NCBI GenBank assembly: GCA_047602055.1
Contig: JASGIG010000001.1
Span: forward strand, 620,001 to 684,000
DNA: 64,000 nt
Reading direction: 5' to 3'
DNA from: JAODBQ01 sp047602055
GTDB taxonomy: Bacteria; Actinomycetota; Acidimicrobiia; Acidimicrobiales; Ilumatobacteraceae
In this document: positions 36,417 through 45,030 of the stretch, in pieces
How the letters are laid out: the number at the start of each line of letters is the position of its first letter
Position numbering within the stretch: the first letter of the stretch is position 1
The notes under the pieces: model-generated
The model's database searches: none
What the model was told of the DNA's origin: nothing
What the model saw: the letters and a program-made list of their open reading frames with translations, nothing else
Made by a program: the position numbers and the translations under genes

Positions 36417-37544
36417 ATGCGGAACGCTCGCACGTCCAGCGCAGCACGGCGGGGCGCAGCACCGGCGCGGTGGCTGGCGCTCCTGCTGCCACTGGGGTTG
36501 GTCGCCGCGGCCTGCGGGAGCGACGAGTCCGCCAGTCAGACGACCGCCGCGCCGACGAGCTCGAGCGCACCCGCGACCGACCCGGCTAGCTCTGCCGCTG
36601 CCGCCGAGTTGCCCGACGGTTGGGTCGGCTTGCTGAACGACCTGCGTTGCTCCGACACGAGCACCGGCACGTTCCCGCGGACCGTGGTTCACGACGGCGG
36701 CGAGACGACGATCACCTCCGAGCCCGAACGGGTCGTGTCGATCGAAGGCACGACGTCGCTCGACATGTTGCTGCTGATGGGGGTCATGCCAGCCGCCGCC
36801 GGAGCGGACTACGAAGACCCGTTCCGGGTTGCGCCGTGGCAAGCCGTGCTGACCAACGGCGATCGTGAGGCACCGGGCTTCGCGCTGGTGCCCAAGCGCC
36901 CGGAGGTGAACGTCGAGGCGATCGCTGCCGCGCATCCGGATCTGATCATCTCGCAATCGGGGTGGCTGAAGACGGTCGCAGAGCAGGTCGAGTCACTGGG
37001 CGTACCGACCGTGGTGTTCGACTGGTCCGCCGACAAGACCGACTGGCGTGACAACGTCCGCATCGTCGGCGAAGCCGTGGGCCGCGACCAATGCGTGGCC
37101 GAGATCGTCGGCAAGGTCGAGGCGAAGATCGCCGAGACCCGCGCCGCGCTGGAGGCGTCAGGGGTCGCCGACGACAGCTTCACCGTGATCACGAACGTCG
37201 AGGGATATCTCGCCTATCACGGAGCGCTCGACACGATCGGGAAGGCCCTCACCGAGGACCTCGGTCTCCAGCTCACGCCCAGCGACGGATCGCAGACGGA
37301 GTTCACCGTCGAGACCGCCGAGTCGATCCTCGTCGGTGACCACATCCTCGCGTTCGACTACGGCGACAGCGCAGCGCTGCTCGAGTCGTTCCTCCAGCAG
37401 CCGACGGTGCGCAACGTGGCCGGCCGCTTCGTCGTGATGCCGGAGGCGGTGTCGAACGCCGGCTACTACCCGTCGGCGCTCGGCTACTACATGTGGCTCG
37501 ACTGGATGGCGAAGACGTTCGGCGGGTCCGCATCCACGGGTTGA
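36417..37544 (+). CDS. Ferric-siderophore-type substrate-binding lipoprotein
   Basis: FepB/FhuD-like periplasmic-binding protein, 375 aa. Lipobox VAAAC (Cys33), Ser/Thr/Ala linker, then the class III fold: ERVVSIEGTTSLDMLLLMGV, PDLIISQSGWLKTVAEQVES and DHILAFDYGD. No permease or ATPase partner adjoins, so it must use one encoded elsewhere. It follows an AraC regulator and carries an iron box. Codon use is less GC-extreme than its neighbours, which may indicate acquisition. Confidence 0.88.
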   Translation: MRNARTSSAARRGAAPARWLALLLPLGLVAAACGSDESASQTTAAPTSSSAPATDPASSAAAAELPDGWVGLLNDLRCSDTSTGTFPRTVVHDGGETTITSEPERVVSIEGTTSLDMLLLMGVMPAAAGADYEDPFRVAPWQAVLTNGDREAPGFALVPKRPEVNVEAIAAAHPDLIISQSGWLKTVAEQVESLGVPTVVFDWSADKTDWRDNVRIVGEAVGRDQCVAEIVGKVEAKIAETRAALEASGVADDSFTVITNVEGYLAYHGALDTIGKALTEDLGLQLTPSDGSQTEFTVETAESILVGDHILAFDYGDSAALLESFLQQPTVRNVAGRFVVMPEAVSNAGYYPSALGYYMWLDWMAKTFGGSASTG

Positions 37545-37584
37545 CGAGGTCACCGTCACCTCTGGGCTTCGACGACGTCGGCGC

Positions 37585-38178
37585 TCAGTCGAAGGCCGGC
37601 AGCTCGCACCACACGGTGAGCGCGTACTTCACGCCGCGGCGCAGCTGCTCGGTGCGGTGCGGGTGGGTGACCAGCGACGGCCAGGCGACCAGCTCGCCGA
37701 CGGCCAGGTCGGCGTTGGAGAACGACTGCCTGGGAAAGACCAGCTCGGCGCCCTCGTAGTCGTCGTTGAGCTTGACCGAGGCGGACACCTGGGCGACGTC
37801 GTGGTGGATGCGCAGCGACTCCTGCTCGCCGGGCGCGTAGCGGATGACGAACACGTCGCGCAGGCCGTGGTAGTCGATGTGCGGCCACGTCTCGCGCAGG
37901 CGCGGCCAGACGCGCATGCCGACGTCCTGTTGCACCGCCTCGAACAGCCTCGGGCTGATCACCGCCAGCGACACCTCGTGGCCGGGCACCGGATCGTCCT
38001 CGCTCGGCTCGAACACGCCGACCGCCTCGGCGGCACGGATCACGGTGGCGCAGAACGACGGCGCCCAGAACGGCATGGCGACGATGTCGGGCGCGACCTC
38101 CCGCCACCCGTCGCGCTCGTCGGCGACGCCGCGGTAGCCGAGCAACTGGTCGAGGACGTCGGGGTTGTCGCCGGTCAT
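37585..38178 (-). CDS. 2-oxoglutarate/Fe(II)-dependent oxygenase
   Basis: 197 aa. Double-stranded beta-helix with metal triad H-x-D (LRIHHDVAQ) and a distal His in VTHPHRTEQLRRGVKYAL, whose Arg would bind 2-oxoglutarate. Similar to PKHD-type (PiuC/YbiX-like) hydroxylases, some of which are iron regulated. It lies head-on to the siderophore binding-protein gene. ATG 38178 was chosen (MTGDNPDVLDQLLGY); a longer frame adds an unlikely leader. It overlaps the gluQ 3' end by 4 bp. Confidence 0.82.
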   Translation of the reverse strand: MTGDNPDVLDQLLGYRGVADERDGWREVAPDIVAMPFWAPSFCATVIRAAEAVGVFEPSEDDPVPGHEVSLAVISPRLFEAVQQDVGMRVWPRLRETWPHIDYHGLRDVFVIRYAPGEQESLRIHHDVAQVSASVKLNDDYEGAELVFPRQSFSNADLAVGELVAWPSLVTHPHRTEQLRRGVKYALTVWCELPAFD

Positions 38179-39254
38179 GGGCCGATGCTGGCAGACAGCC
38201 CGGCCGGGTCCACCTGCCACGGTGTACGCGGCATCGCCGCGACCTCGAACGTCGCCAGCAGGTCGTCGACGGTGACGTGGTCGCCCACCGCGCAGGCACC
38301 GAGGCTGGCGCCGATCAGGGCCACGACGGCATCGGCGTCGATGCCCAGCGCGGCGAGGTCGGTGAGGCTCACCGCGCCGTGGCGCTTGGCCAGGCGCGTG
38401 CCGTCGGACCCGAGCGCCAGCGGGACGTGGGCGTACTGCGGCTGCGGCAGGCCGAGCAGTCGTTGCAGATGCAACTGCCTCGGCGTCGACGAGGCGAGGT
38501 CGTCACCGCGCACGACCTGGACGACACCCTGCGCGGCGTCGTCGACGACGACGGCGAGGTTGTACGCCGGCACGCCGTCGTTGCGGCGCAGCACGACGTC
38601 GTCGACAGCACCCTCGACCCGTCCGAGGATCAGGTCGTCGAAGCCGAGCCGCTCGCCGCCGGTGCGCAGCCGCAAAGCCGGGCGCCGGCCCTCGCGCTCG
38701 AAGCGGCGGCGATCGGCGTCGCTCAGCGTGCGGCAGGTCCCCGGGTAGGCGCCGTCGGGGAGCTCGGCGGCGTTCGGGGCCTGCGCCGCCTCGCGGATCT
38801 CGCGGCGGGTGCAGAAGCACTCGTACACGAGGCCCTGCCCGGCCAGCCGGTCGATCGCCGCCTCGTAGAGCTCGAACCGCTGCGACTGGTGGACGATCGG
38901 GGCGGCCGAGCGCAGACCGAGCCGGTGCAGGTCGTCGAGCTGCGCGGTGGCCGACGCCGCGCTCGACGTGACCGGGTCGAGATCCTCCATCCGCACCAGC
39001 CAGCCCAGCCCGTGCCGGCGGGCGAGCAGCCAGGCGACGACGGCGGTGCGCAGGTTGCCGAGGTGCAGGTCACCCGTCGGCGACGGCGCGAAGCGCCCGA
39101 AACCCTCATTCGAGATGGCTCCCCCTCGACGCGTGCACGAGATCTGCCCAGATGCGGGCAGATCCGGTGCACCCGTCCTGCGATGGCGCGTCGACCACCG
39201 CCGCAACGTACCGCTCGGACGCGCTGACGGGGCGACGATCGGCCCGGGGCGCAC
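38175..39254 (-). CDS. gluQ: Glutamyl-Q tRNA(Asp) synthetase (or short GluRS homologue)
   Basis: Truncated glutamyl-tRNA synthetase lacking the anticodon-binding domain; GluQ-type enzymes glutamylate queuosine on tRNA-Asp. The catalytic core has FAPSPTGDLHLGNLRTA (HIGH-like), FEREGRRPALRLR, and GTRLAKRHGAVSL (KMSKS-like). Zinc-site cysteines CFC are near residue 148 of this frame. The start is unresolved. The core begins near 39107, but the only standard in-frame start there is ATG 39254. That start would translate a palindrome (39133-39172). A small indel after the ATG inside AATGAGGG (39107-39114), or a rare ATC start after GGGGGAG, is possible. Confidence 0.85.
   Translation of the reverse strand: MRPGPIVAPSARPSGTLRRWSTRHRRTGAPDLPASGQISCTRRGGAISNEGFGRFAPSPTGDLHLGNLRTAVVAWLLARRHGLGWLVRMEDLDPVTSSAASATAQLDDLHRLGLRSAAPIVHQSQRFELYEAAIDRLAGQGLVYECFCTRREIREAAQAPNAAELPDGAYPGTCRTLSDADRRRFEREGRRPALRLRTGGERLGFDDLILGRVEGAVDDVVLRRNDGVPAYNLAVVVDDAAQGVVQVVRGDDLASSTPRQLHLQRLLGLPQPQYAHVPLALGSDGTRLAKRHGAVSLTDLAALGIDADAVVALIGASLGACAVGDHVTVDDLLATFEVAAMPRTPWQVDPAGLSASIGP
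39133..39172. repeat. Palindrome, 17-bp arms, at the 5' end of gluQ
   Basis: GTGCACGAGATCTGCCC (39133-39149) and GGGCAGATCCGGTGCAC (39156-39172) pair at 15 of 17 positions with a 6-nt loop. Same arm length class as the other intergenic palindromes here but different sequence. Its presence argues that gluQ begins downstream of it. Confidence 0.65.
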
Positions 39255-39319
39255 CGCGGACGTATCCTGCCGGCACGGTCGCCGGCCGGCGGCGTCACCG
39301 ATCCGAGGAGTGAGCGAGC

Positions 39320-40595
39320 GTGCCCTGTCCGACCTGCGGCGCCGAGACGCACGAGGGACAGCACTTCTGCATGGACTGCGGGACGGCGCTCGACGGCTCG
39401 ACGGCCGCGCCGACCCGCCGCCAGCCCGTGGTCGGCGGCCCGCCGAGCGCTGCGCCGACCACCGTGATCCCGGTCACCGGCGGTCCACCGAGCGTCGCGC
39501 CGACCACCGTGATCCCGGTCACCGGCTCGGTCGGCGCCGCGCCTGCGGCGGCATCACCAGCATCACCGATGTCACCGGCATCGAGCTTCTCCGGAGCCGG
39601 TGCCGATCCGGATCGTCGAGCAGACCACGCCGGTCCCGCTGGCCGGTGCGGCCGAGCCTCGTCACGAGGTCGCCGGCATGGTGTGGCACCCGATGTCGGT
39701 CGACCCGTGGCCGACGCCGCAGCACGCACCGACCGTCGTCGGCGCGCCGGTGCGGCCCGTGCCGCTCGTGGTCGCCGGCCTGCTCGCCGCCGCGCTGGGG
39801 ATCGCCGGCAGCCTCACGACGATCGGCTCGTACCAGTTCGCCGACGGCACCGCGGCGCGCTTCACGCTCGACGACCTGCGCTCCAACTCGTCCGGGGTGA
39901 TGTTCGCCGTCGCCGCCGTCCTCGTCGTCGGGCTCGGCCTGGCCCTTGCCCGGCAGCGGATCGGCGTCGGCCTCGCCGGCGGGGCGACGGTCGCCCTCGC
40001 CGGTCTGGCGACGATGGACGCCGCGCTCGTCGTCGCCCAGCTGCACAACGCCCGCGAGACCGGAGTGGCCACCGGCAGCGTGACGATCACGTGGGAGCCG
40101 GCGTTCTACGCGGTCGCCGCTGCCGGCGTGCTCGGGCTGGTCGCCACGGCGATCGCATTCGGCGCGTGGCGAGAGGAGGGACCGCCCGTGCATGCCGCGG
40201 TCGCGGTCCTCGGCGCGGCGGCGGTGGCGACGACGATCGTCGGCGCCCTGGTGCCGGCCTCCGGGCGGACGTGGGATGACAACCTGCACATCCTCGGCTT
40301 CAGCGAGCTGCCGTCGTCGCTGCGCCTCGCCGCGCTCGCTCTCGTCGGCATCGCCGGCCTCGTCGGCTTCCTCGCCCGCCGTCGATGGACCACCGGTCTG
40401 GCGGTCGGCACCACCGCCGCGCTCGCCGCCCAGTGGATCGGCACGATCAGTCCGCCGCAGCCGAACACCCGCGGCGGGCCCGGCCCGGGGATCACCCCGC
40501 TGGAGCACAGCGCGCTGACGATCCACGCATGTGGCCTCGGCGCGGTCGTGATCCTCGCGCTCGCCGGCTGGCTGCTCGCCGAGCGATCCCGCTGA
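39320..40595 (+). CDS. Zinc-ribbon multi-span membrane protein, frame change near 39600
   Basis: About 425 codons. An N-terminal zinc ribbon (CPTCGAETHEGQHFCMDCG, residues 3-21) and a Thr/Pro-rich linker with two copies of SAAPTTVIPVTGGPP-like repeats are in one frame to about 39600. The next frame then gives TTPVPLAGAAEPRHEVAGMV and about eight membrane helices to 40595. I treat it as one gene with a single-base error; two overlapping genes, the second from GTG 39600, are possible. No function known. Confidence 0.65.
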
Positions 40596-40601
40596 CCGGT
40601 C

Positions 40602-40831
40602 ATGGCCCACGAGCAGCCCGTTCCAGCCGAGCCCGTGGGCGGTGTCGAGCTCGCCGAGCCGGTGGCCGCGACCGACGATGCGACGGTCGCGGAGCTCGTC
40701 CAGCTGTACCTCGGCCTGGCCGGCGAGCACCCCGGCTGGGACGAGCACCGCGCCGCGATGGTCGACGATCGGTGGTCCGCCTGCGCCCCGGCCACGCCTA
40801 CGGGATGCTGCGGCTGCCGTCGTCGAGCTGA
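40602..40831 (+). CDS. Small hypothetical protein, frameshifted near 40780
   Basis: About 76 residues if one missing base near 40779-40782 is restored: MAHEQPVPAEPVGGVELAEP, then ELVQLYLGLAGEHPGWDEHR, then the other frame, VVRLRPGHAYGMLRLPSSS, to the TGA at 40831. It starts 6 bp after the membrane protein gene. Unrecognised; acidic first half, no membrane segment. Confidence 0.45.
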
Positions 40832-40882
40832 GCCGGTTCACGGCGAGAGCATCCGGCGCCGTTCGTGTGGTAGGGAACGGGC

Positions 40883-41749
40883 GTGGCCGAGGATCTGCTG
40901 CTGCGCACCCGTGACGGTCGCGAGCTGTTCGCCGTGCGCGCCGGCGGCGGTGCGCCGACCGTGGTGTTCGAGGCCGGGATGGGTGGGTCGCACCACATGT
41001 GGGGCGGCGTGTTCCCCGGCATCGCCGACATCACCACCGCCGTGGCCTACGACCGCAGCGGCCTCGGTCGCAGCCCGGCCGATCCGGCGCCGCGCAACCT
41101 GCAGCGGCTCGTCGACGACCTCGTCGACGTGCTCGGCCAGCTCGGCGACGGCCCGTTCGTCCTCGTCGGCCACAGCTGGGGTGGCCCGATCGTGCGCTGC
41201 GCCGCGGCGGCGATGCCGGAGCGCATCGCCGGCCTCGTGCTCGTCGACCCGACCGACGAGGGCGCCAACGTGTTCTTCAGCGACGGCAACGCCCGGATGG
41301 CCCGCATCGGCGTGAAGCTGTCGCCGGCGATGGCCCGCCTCGGCGTGTACCGGTTGGTCACCCGGCGCCTCGCCAAGAAGCTGCCCGAGGAGTCCGCGCG
41401 AGGCCTGCGCGCCGAGGACGGGACGGTCGCCGCGGTGCGCACGCAATGCGCCGAGATGGCGCCGTCGATCGACGACCTGCGCCGGCTGCGTGCCGAGCCA
41501 CCGACGCCGCCGGACGTGCCGCTGACGGTCATCTCCGGCGCGGTGTCGTCGAAGCTGGAACGTGGCCGGCGCGGCGAGGTGGTCACCGCGCACCGTGTCC
41601 GGGCGCGCATGGCGGCCGCCAACGGGCACCACGTCATGGCCGAGCGCTCCGGGCACATGGTCCCGTTCACCGAGCCCGGCCTCGTCATCGACGAGATCGC
41701 CCGGGTCGTCGACCTGGCTCGCGGCGGCGCCGACGTGGTGGCACCGTGA
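40883..41749 (+). CDS. Alpha/beta hydrolase
   Basis: 288 aa serine hydrolase. Oxyanion region VVFEAGMGGSHHMWG, nucleophile elbow GHSWGG (Ser98), and the catalytic His in ERSGHMVPFTEP near the C-terminus. No signal peptide. GTG 40883 is the start. It is followed by a TauD remnant whose first codon overlaps its stop (GTGA), so the pair was once an operon. Substrate unknown. Confidence 0.9.
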   Translation: MAEDLLLRTRDGRELFAVRAGGGAPTVVFEAGMGGSHHMWGGVFPGIADITTAVAYDRSGLGRSPADPAPRNLQRLVDDLVDVLGQLGDGPFVLVGHSWGGPIVRCAAAAMPERIAGLVLVDPTDEGANVFFSDGNARMARIGVKLSPAMARLGVYRLVTRRLAKKLPEESARGLRAEDGTVAAVRTQCAEMAPSIDDLRRLRAEPPTPPDVPLTVISGAVSSKLERGRRGEVVTAHRVRARMAAANGHHVMAERSGHMVPFTEPGLVIDEIARVVDLARGGADVVAP

Positions 41750-42008
41750 GCGGCGCGCTCGGCGCGGAGGTGGAGGGACTCGACCCCGGCGCCCCGCTCG
41801 ACGACACGGTGAACCTCGGCGGCGTTGCTCGGCTTCCTGTTCGCGCACGCCACGTCGGAGCGGTTCGCGTGCCGGTTGCGGCGGTGGCGCCCCGGGTCGG
41901 TGACGATGTGGGACGACCGCAGCGTGCAACACGCTGGCGCTGCACGACCACCGCGGCCAGCGGCGGGTGATGCGGCGGATCATCGCGCGCGGCGACCACC
42001 CCCGTTGA
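41746..42008 (+). pseudogene. TauD/TfdA-family dioxygenase remnant with internal deletion
   Basis: The first frame gives the TauD/TfdA N-terminus (LGAEVEGLDPGAPLDDTV). After about 41820 another frame gives the family C-terminus (LGFLFAHATSERFACRLRRW, RPGSVTMWDDRSVQH) and a third frame LHDHRGQRRVMRRII to the TGA. About 200 central residues, including the HxD metal pair, are missing. The intact family uses 2-oxoglutarate and Fe(II). The gene is dead unless the assembly collapsed. The GTGA overlap with the hydrolase shows former coupling. Confidence 0.75.
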
Positions 42009-42029
42009 CGACGGGATCAGGCGGGAGCG

Positions 42030-42212
42030 TCAGGAGTCATAGCGGTCGGCCGTGACGCCGCCGAGCAGCACCGACACGAGGACGCCGAGCGGCAGCGCCC
42101 CCCAGTAGCTGACGTTCGTCCCGACGTTGCCGAGGAACAGCATCAGCAGCCACGTCGCCGGGAACGTGGCGATGAGGAACACCACGACGAAGGTGATGAT
42201 GACCTTGATCAT
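42030..42212 (-). CDS. Small two-helix membrane protein
   Basis: 60 aa: hydrophobic IIITFVVVFLIATFPATWLL-like segment and a second helix LGVLVSVLLGGVTADRY. Unrecognised. It lies convergent with the TauD remnant and divergent from the SHOCT protein. Confidence 0.6.
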   Translation of the reverse strand: MIKVIITFVVVFLIATFPATWLLMLFLGNVGTNVSYWGALPLGVLVSVLLGGVTADRYDS

Positions 42213-42346
42213 GCGGCCCAGTCTGCGACGGCCAGGGGTCCGCGATCGCGGATGATCACCCGCTCTGGGTGTTCCCGAGGATCACCCATCGGTGTATGAC
42301 ATGCTGACCCCGGCGCCGCTGGCGCTGACCCTCCACACGATCGGAA

Positions 42347-42748
42347 ATGACGATGTTTGCCTACGACTATCCGCTGCTCGGTTTCTTCTGGACCGTTCTC
42401 ATGGTGTTCCTGTGGGTCGCCTGGATCATCCTGCTGATCCGGATCTTCGGCGACATCTTCCGCAACCGCGACATGGGCGGTGGGGCCAAGGCGTTCTGGT
42501 CGATCTTCGTGATCATCTTCCCGCTCCTGGGCACGCTGATCTACCTGATCGCCCACGGCAGCGGGATGGCCCGGCGCGATCAGCAGCAGGCCCAGCAGGC
42601 CCAGGAAGCGTTCGACCAGTACGTTCGCCAGGCCGCCGGCACCTCGGCGTCGAGCGCCGACGAGCTGACCAAGCTCGCCAGCCTGCGCGACCAGGGCGTC
42701 ATCAGCGACGCCGAGTTCGCCGCCCAGAAGGCGAAGCTGCTCGCCTGA
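42347..42748 (+). CDS. SHOCT-domain membrane protein (PLDc_N-like)
   Basis: 133 aa. Two membrane helices (FFWTVLMVFLWVAWIILLIR and AFWSIFVIIFPLLGTLIYLI) as in the PLDc_N domain, a Gln-rich linker, and a C-terminal SHOCT motif (LTKLASLRDQGVISDAEFAA, about residues 108-133). SHOCT is a short oligomerisation domain. The function of such actinobacterial proteins is not known. The next gene starts one base after its stop. Confidence 0.88.
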   Translation: MTMFAYDYPLLGFFWTVLMVFLWVAWIILLIRIFGDIFRNRDMGGGAKAFWSIFVIIFPLLGTLIYLIAHGSGMARRDQQQAQQAQEAFDQYVRQAAGTSASSADELTKLASLRDQGVISDAEFAAQKAKLLA

Positions 42749-42749
42749 C

Positions 42750-43250
42750 ATGGCCCGCGCCACACCCGGATCCCTCACCGCGCCGGAGCAGGCGCTGCTC
42801 GCCGAGACGGCGCGCGACGCATTGCGCGCCCTGGACGAGGACGAGCTGGCCAACCTGCTCGCGCGGGTGCGACGCGCTCGCGACAAGTTCGTCCAACAGC
42901 ACCGCCGCGAGGTCGCCGCGCAGGTCCCCGCCAAGGGCGGCCGTGGTGCGGCGCAGCTCGCGCCGCGGCGCAGTGCCTCCAAGGCCGAGCTGTTCGAGGA
43001 CGCCTTGGCGCGCACCAGCAGTGCGCTCGCTGCGGCCGCTCGCCGCAGCGCGAAGGCGCTGCGCGACGAGCGGCTGGCGGCGGCACGCGCTGCGTCACCG
43101 GCCGCTCCCTCGGCGGCGACCGCACCAGCGCAGAAGGCCGCCCCGGCCAAGGAGAAGGCGCCTCGCAAGCCGCGCGTGTCGAAGGCACAGCAGGCCTCCT
43201 CCAAGGCGGCCGGCGCCCGCCGTCAGGCCAAGCGCGACGCCACTCGCTGA
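42750..43250 (+). CDS. Hypothetical protein with Lys/Ala/Pro-rich basic tail
   Basis: 166 aa. The N-terminal 70 residues look helical (ALLAETARDALRALDEDELA). The C-terminal 70 are rich in Ala, Lys, Arg and Pro (PAKEKAPRKPRVSKAQQASS), like actinobacterial histone-H1-like tails. Nucleic-acid binding is a guess from composition. Likely cotranscribed with the SHOCT gene. Confidence 0.75.
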   Translation: MARATPGSLTAPEQALLAETARDALRALDEDELANLLARVRRARDKFVQQHRREVAAQVPAKGGRGAAQLAPRRSASKAELFEDALARTSSALAAAARRSAKALRDERLAAARAASPAAPSAATAPAQKAAPAKEKAPRKPRVSKAQQASSKAAGARRQAKRDATR

Positions 43251-43309
43251 CTCTCGGTGCCCTGATCGACGCCCCGTCGAGGGAGACGGCTCACACCGCC
43301 GGCCCGACG

Positions 43310-44533
43310 TCAGCGCCCGGTGAGCACGACGACGGCGTTCGCCGAACTGTCGGCGATGGCGATGTCGACGACCCCGTCTCGGTTGAAGTCGGCAGCGACG
43401 GCATCGTACGGGGCACCTCCGGTGGTGACGGTGCTGGTCGATCCGTCGTCGATGACGGTGATCGTGCCGTCGGTGAAGTTGGCGACGAGCACACCGATCG
43501 GCGAGCTCGACACGGCAACTGCCTTGTCCCCGACGTCATAGGTGATCGGTTGGGCGAGAGTGCCGTCGCCGTTGCCGTCGAAGATCTCGGCGATGCCGCC
43601 GCCGTTGCTCACCGTGGCGATGTCGACCGTGCCGTCACCGTCGAAGTCACCGGCGACCACCGAGTACAGCCGCTCCACCCCGCTCCCGTAGTCCGTCGCC
43701 GGCCGGAAGGTTCCATCGCCGTTGCCGAGCAGGACGCTGACCCCATCCGAACCGACACTGACGGTGACGATGTCGAGGTCGCCGTCGGCGTCGAGATCGG
43801 CGAGCGCGGTGCCGTGCGGGCTGGAACCCGTGGCGAAGTCGGTGGGTGCGGCGAAGGTGCCGTCGCCGTCGTTCAACAGGACCGCGACGGCGCTGATGCT
43901 CTGCACCCCGACGGCGATGTCATCGTCGCCGTCACCGTCCAGGTCGCCGATGGCCAGCGAGCGCGGCGCGTCACCGACGGTGATCGTGGAGCCGATCGTG
44001 AAGGCGCCGGCGCCGTCGTTCAACAGGACCGTGACGGTGTCGTCACCGAAGTTGCCGACGGCGAGGTCGACGTCGCCGTCGCCGTCGAGGTCGGCAGCGG
44101 CGGCCTGATAGGGCTGGTTGCCGACCGTGACGGTCGAGCCGGTGGTGAACGTGCCGTCGCCGGCGCCGAGGAGGATCGTCACGCTGCCGGCGTCGAGGTT
44201 GGTGGCGATCAGGTCGACGATGCCGTCACCGTCGACGTCGGCGCTCGTCAATGCCCGGGTGTTGTCGCCGGCTTCGACGTGTGCCGTGGCGGTGAACACG
44301 ACGGCCGACCCCGACCCCGACGTCGCGGCGACCGAGGTAGAGGACGTCTGGGCGGCGGCCGCGCTGCTCGCGCTCGCGGTGGCGGCGGCCGTCGTCGTCG
44401 TCGAGGTGGCTGACGTCGAAGCCGGGGTGGACGCGGATGTCGCGGTGACGGCACCGTCGGAACCGCAGGCAACGAGGAGGAGCGCAGCTGTCGCGCCGAG
44501 GGCGGCGACGCGGCGGAGGTACCTGGCGGTCAC
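43310..44533 (-). CDS. FG-GAP/VCBS-repeat lipoprotein
   Basis: 407 aa. Lipobox LLVAC (Cys23), Ser/Thr/Ala linker to about residue 75, then about seven repeats of the DxDGDGxxDL type (DVDGDGIVDL, DLDGDGDVDL, DFDGDGTVDI, DFNRDGVVDI) that bind calcium and form a beta-propeller. It should be a cell-surface protein; its ligand is unknown. GTG 44533 is the start. It is a single gene, with the 44534-44868 gap upstream as its likely promoter region. Confidence 0.9.
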   Translation of the reverse strand: MTARYLRRVAALGATAALLLVACGSDGAVTATSASTPASTSATSTTTTAAATASASSAAAAQTSSTSVAATSGSGSAVVFTATAHVEAGDNTRALTSADVDGDGIVDLIATNLDAGSVTILLGAGDGTFTTGSTVTVGNQPYQAAAADLDGDGDVDLAVGNFGDDTVTVLLNDGAGAFTIGSTITVGDAPRSLAIGDLDGDGDDDIAVGVQSISAVAVLLNDGDGTFAAPTDFATGSSPHGTALADLDADGDLDIVTVSVGSDGVSVLLGNGDGTFRPATDYGSGVERLYSVVAGDFDGDGTVDIATVSNGGGIAEIFDGNGDGTLAQPITYDVGDKAVAVSSSPIGVLVANFTDGTITVIDDGSTSTVTTGGAPYDAVAADFNRDGVVDIAIADSSANAVVVLTGR

Positions 44534-44868
44534 GACGGTGTCCCGGCGACGAACAGCCGGCGTGCGAGTCTCGATGTCGGCGCTCGGGTCGGGCCGCGTG
44601 GCGACGTCGACGTGATGACGGCTCCGACAACGGCGCCTCCGTCGAGCGCGATCATCCCCCCTCGGGTGCGGGCGGTGCTCGGTTCAGGGGATCGTGCCGT
44701 CGGGTCCACGTGCGCCTCCTCGGCACCGCCGATCGATCATCGGCGATGCCGAGTCGACCGTACGAACCGGCGGTCAGCCCGCCGTCAGCTCGACCTGGGA
44801 GGTTGCTGTGATCGCCCCGGGGCGGCAGGGAACCTGTCGTTCCAGTCACGCTCCGCTTCCACCCCGCC
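44534..44868. other. Gap without a supported gene
   Basis: 335 bp between the FG-GAP lipoprotein gene and the small gene at 44869. I see a short GCCGAT/ATCGGC hairpin near 44725 but no credible reading frame or RNA. It probably holds the promoter of the leftward lipoprotein gene and marks the left edge of the tRNA-Leu island. Confidence 0.4.
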
Positions 44869-45030
44869 TCAAACCTCCGGCAGAAGTTCCGGGAGGAGTC
44901 GATCCGGCGATCCGATCTCCTTCGACTGTTCCATCCACGCCCGCACCGACAGGACCTCCACGGCAAGCTCGACCGCCTCCGGACGCCTCGGAATCGAATC
45001 GCTCATCATGAGCCGATCTTCCAGCGACAT
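44869..45030 (-). CDS. Very small hypothetical protein (53 aa)
   Basis: Begins MSLEDRLMMSDSIPRRPEAV and ends LLPELLPEV. The ATG at 45030 abuts the TAG of the upstream gene with no spacer, so translation would be coupled. Acidic and probably helical. No family recognised; the layout is like a small two-gene regulatory or toxin-antitoxin pair, but nothing in the sequence proves that. Confidence 0.4.
   Translation of the reverse strand: MSLEDRLMMSDSIPRRPEAVELAVEVLSVRAWMEQSKEIGSPDRLLPELLPEV

Noticed and set aside
39600..40595. Separate membrane protein gene starting at GTG 39600
   Set aside because: Possible, but no ribosome site precedes it and many other genes here show the same kind of single-base break, so one zinc-ribbon membrane protein is simpler.
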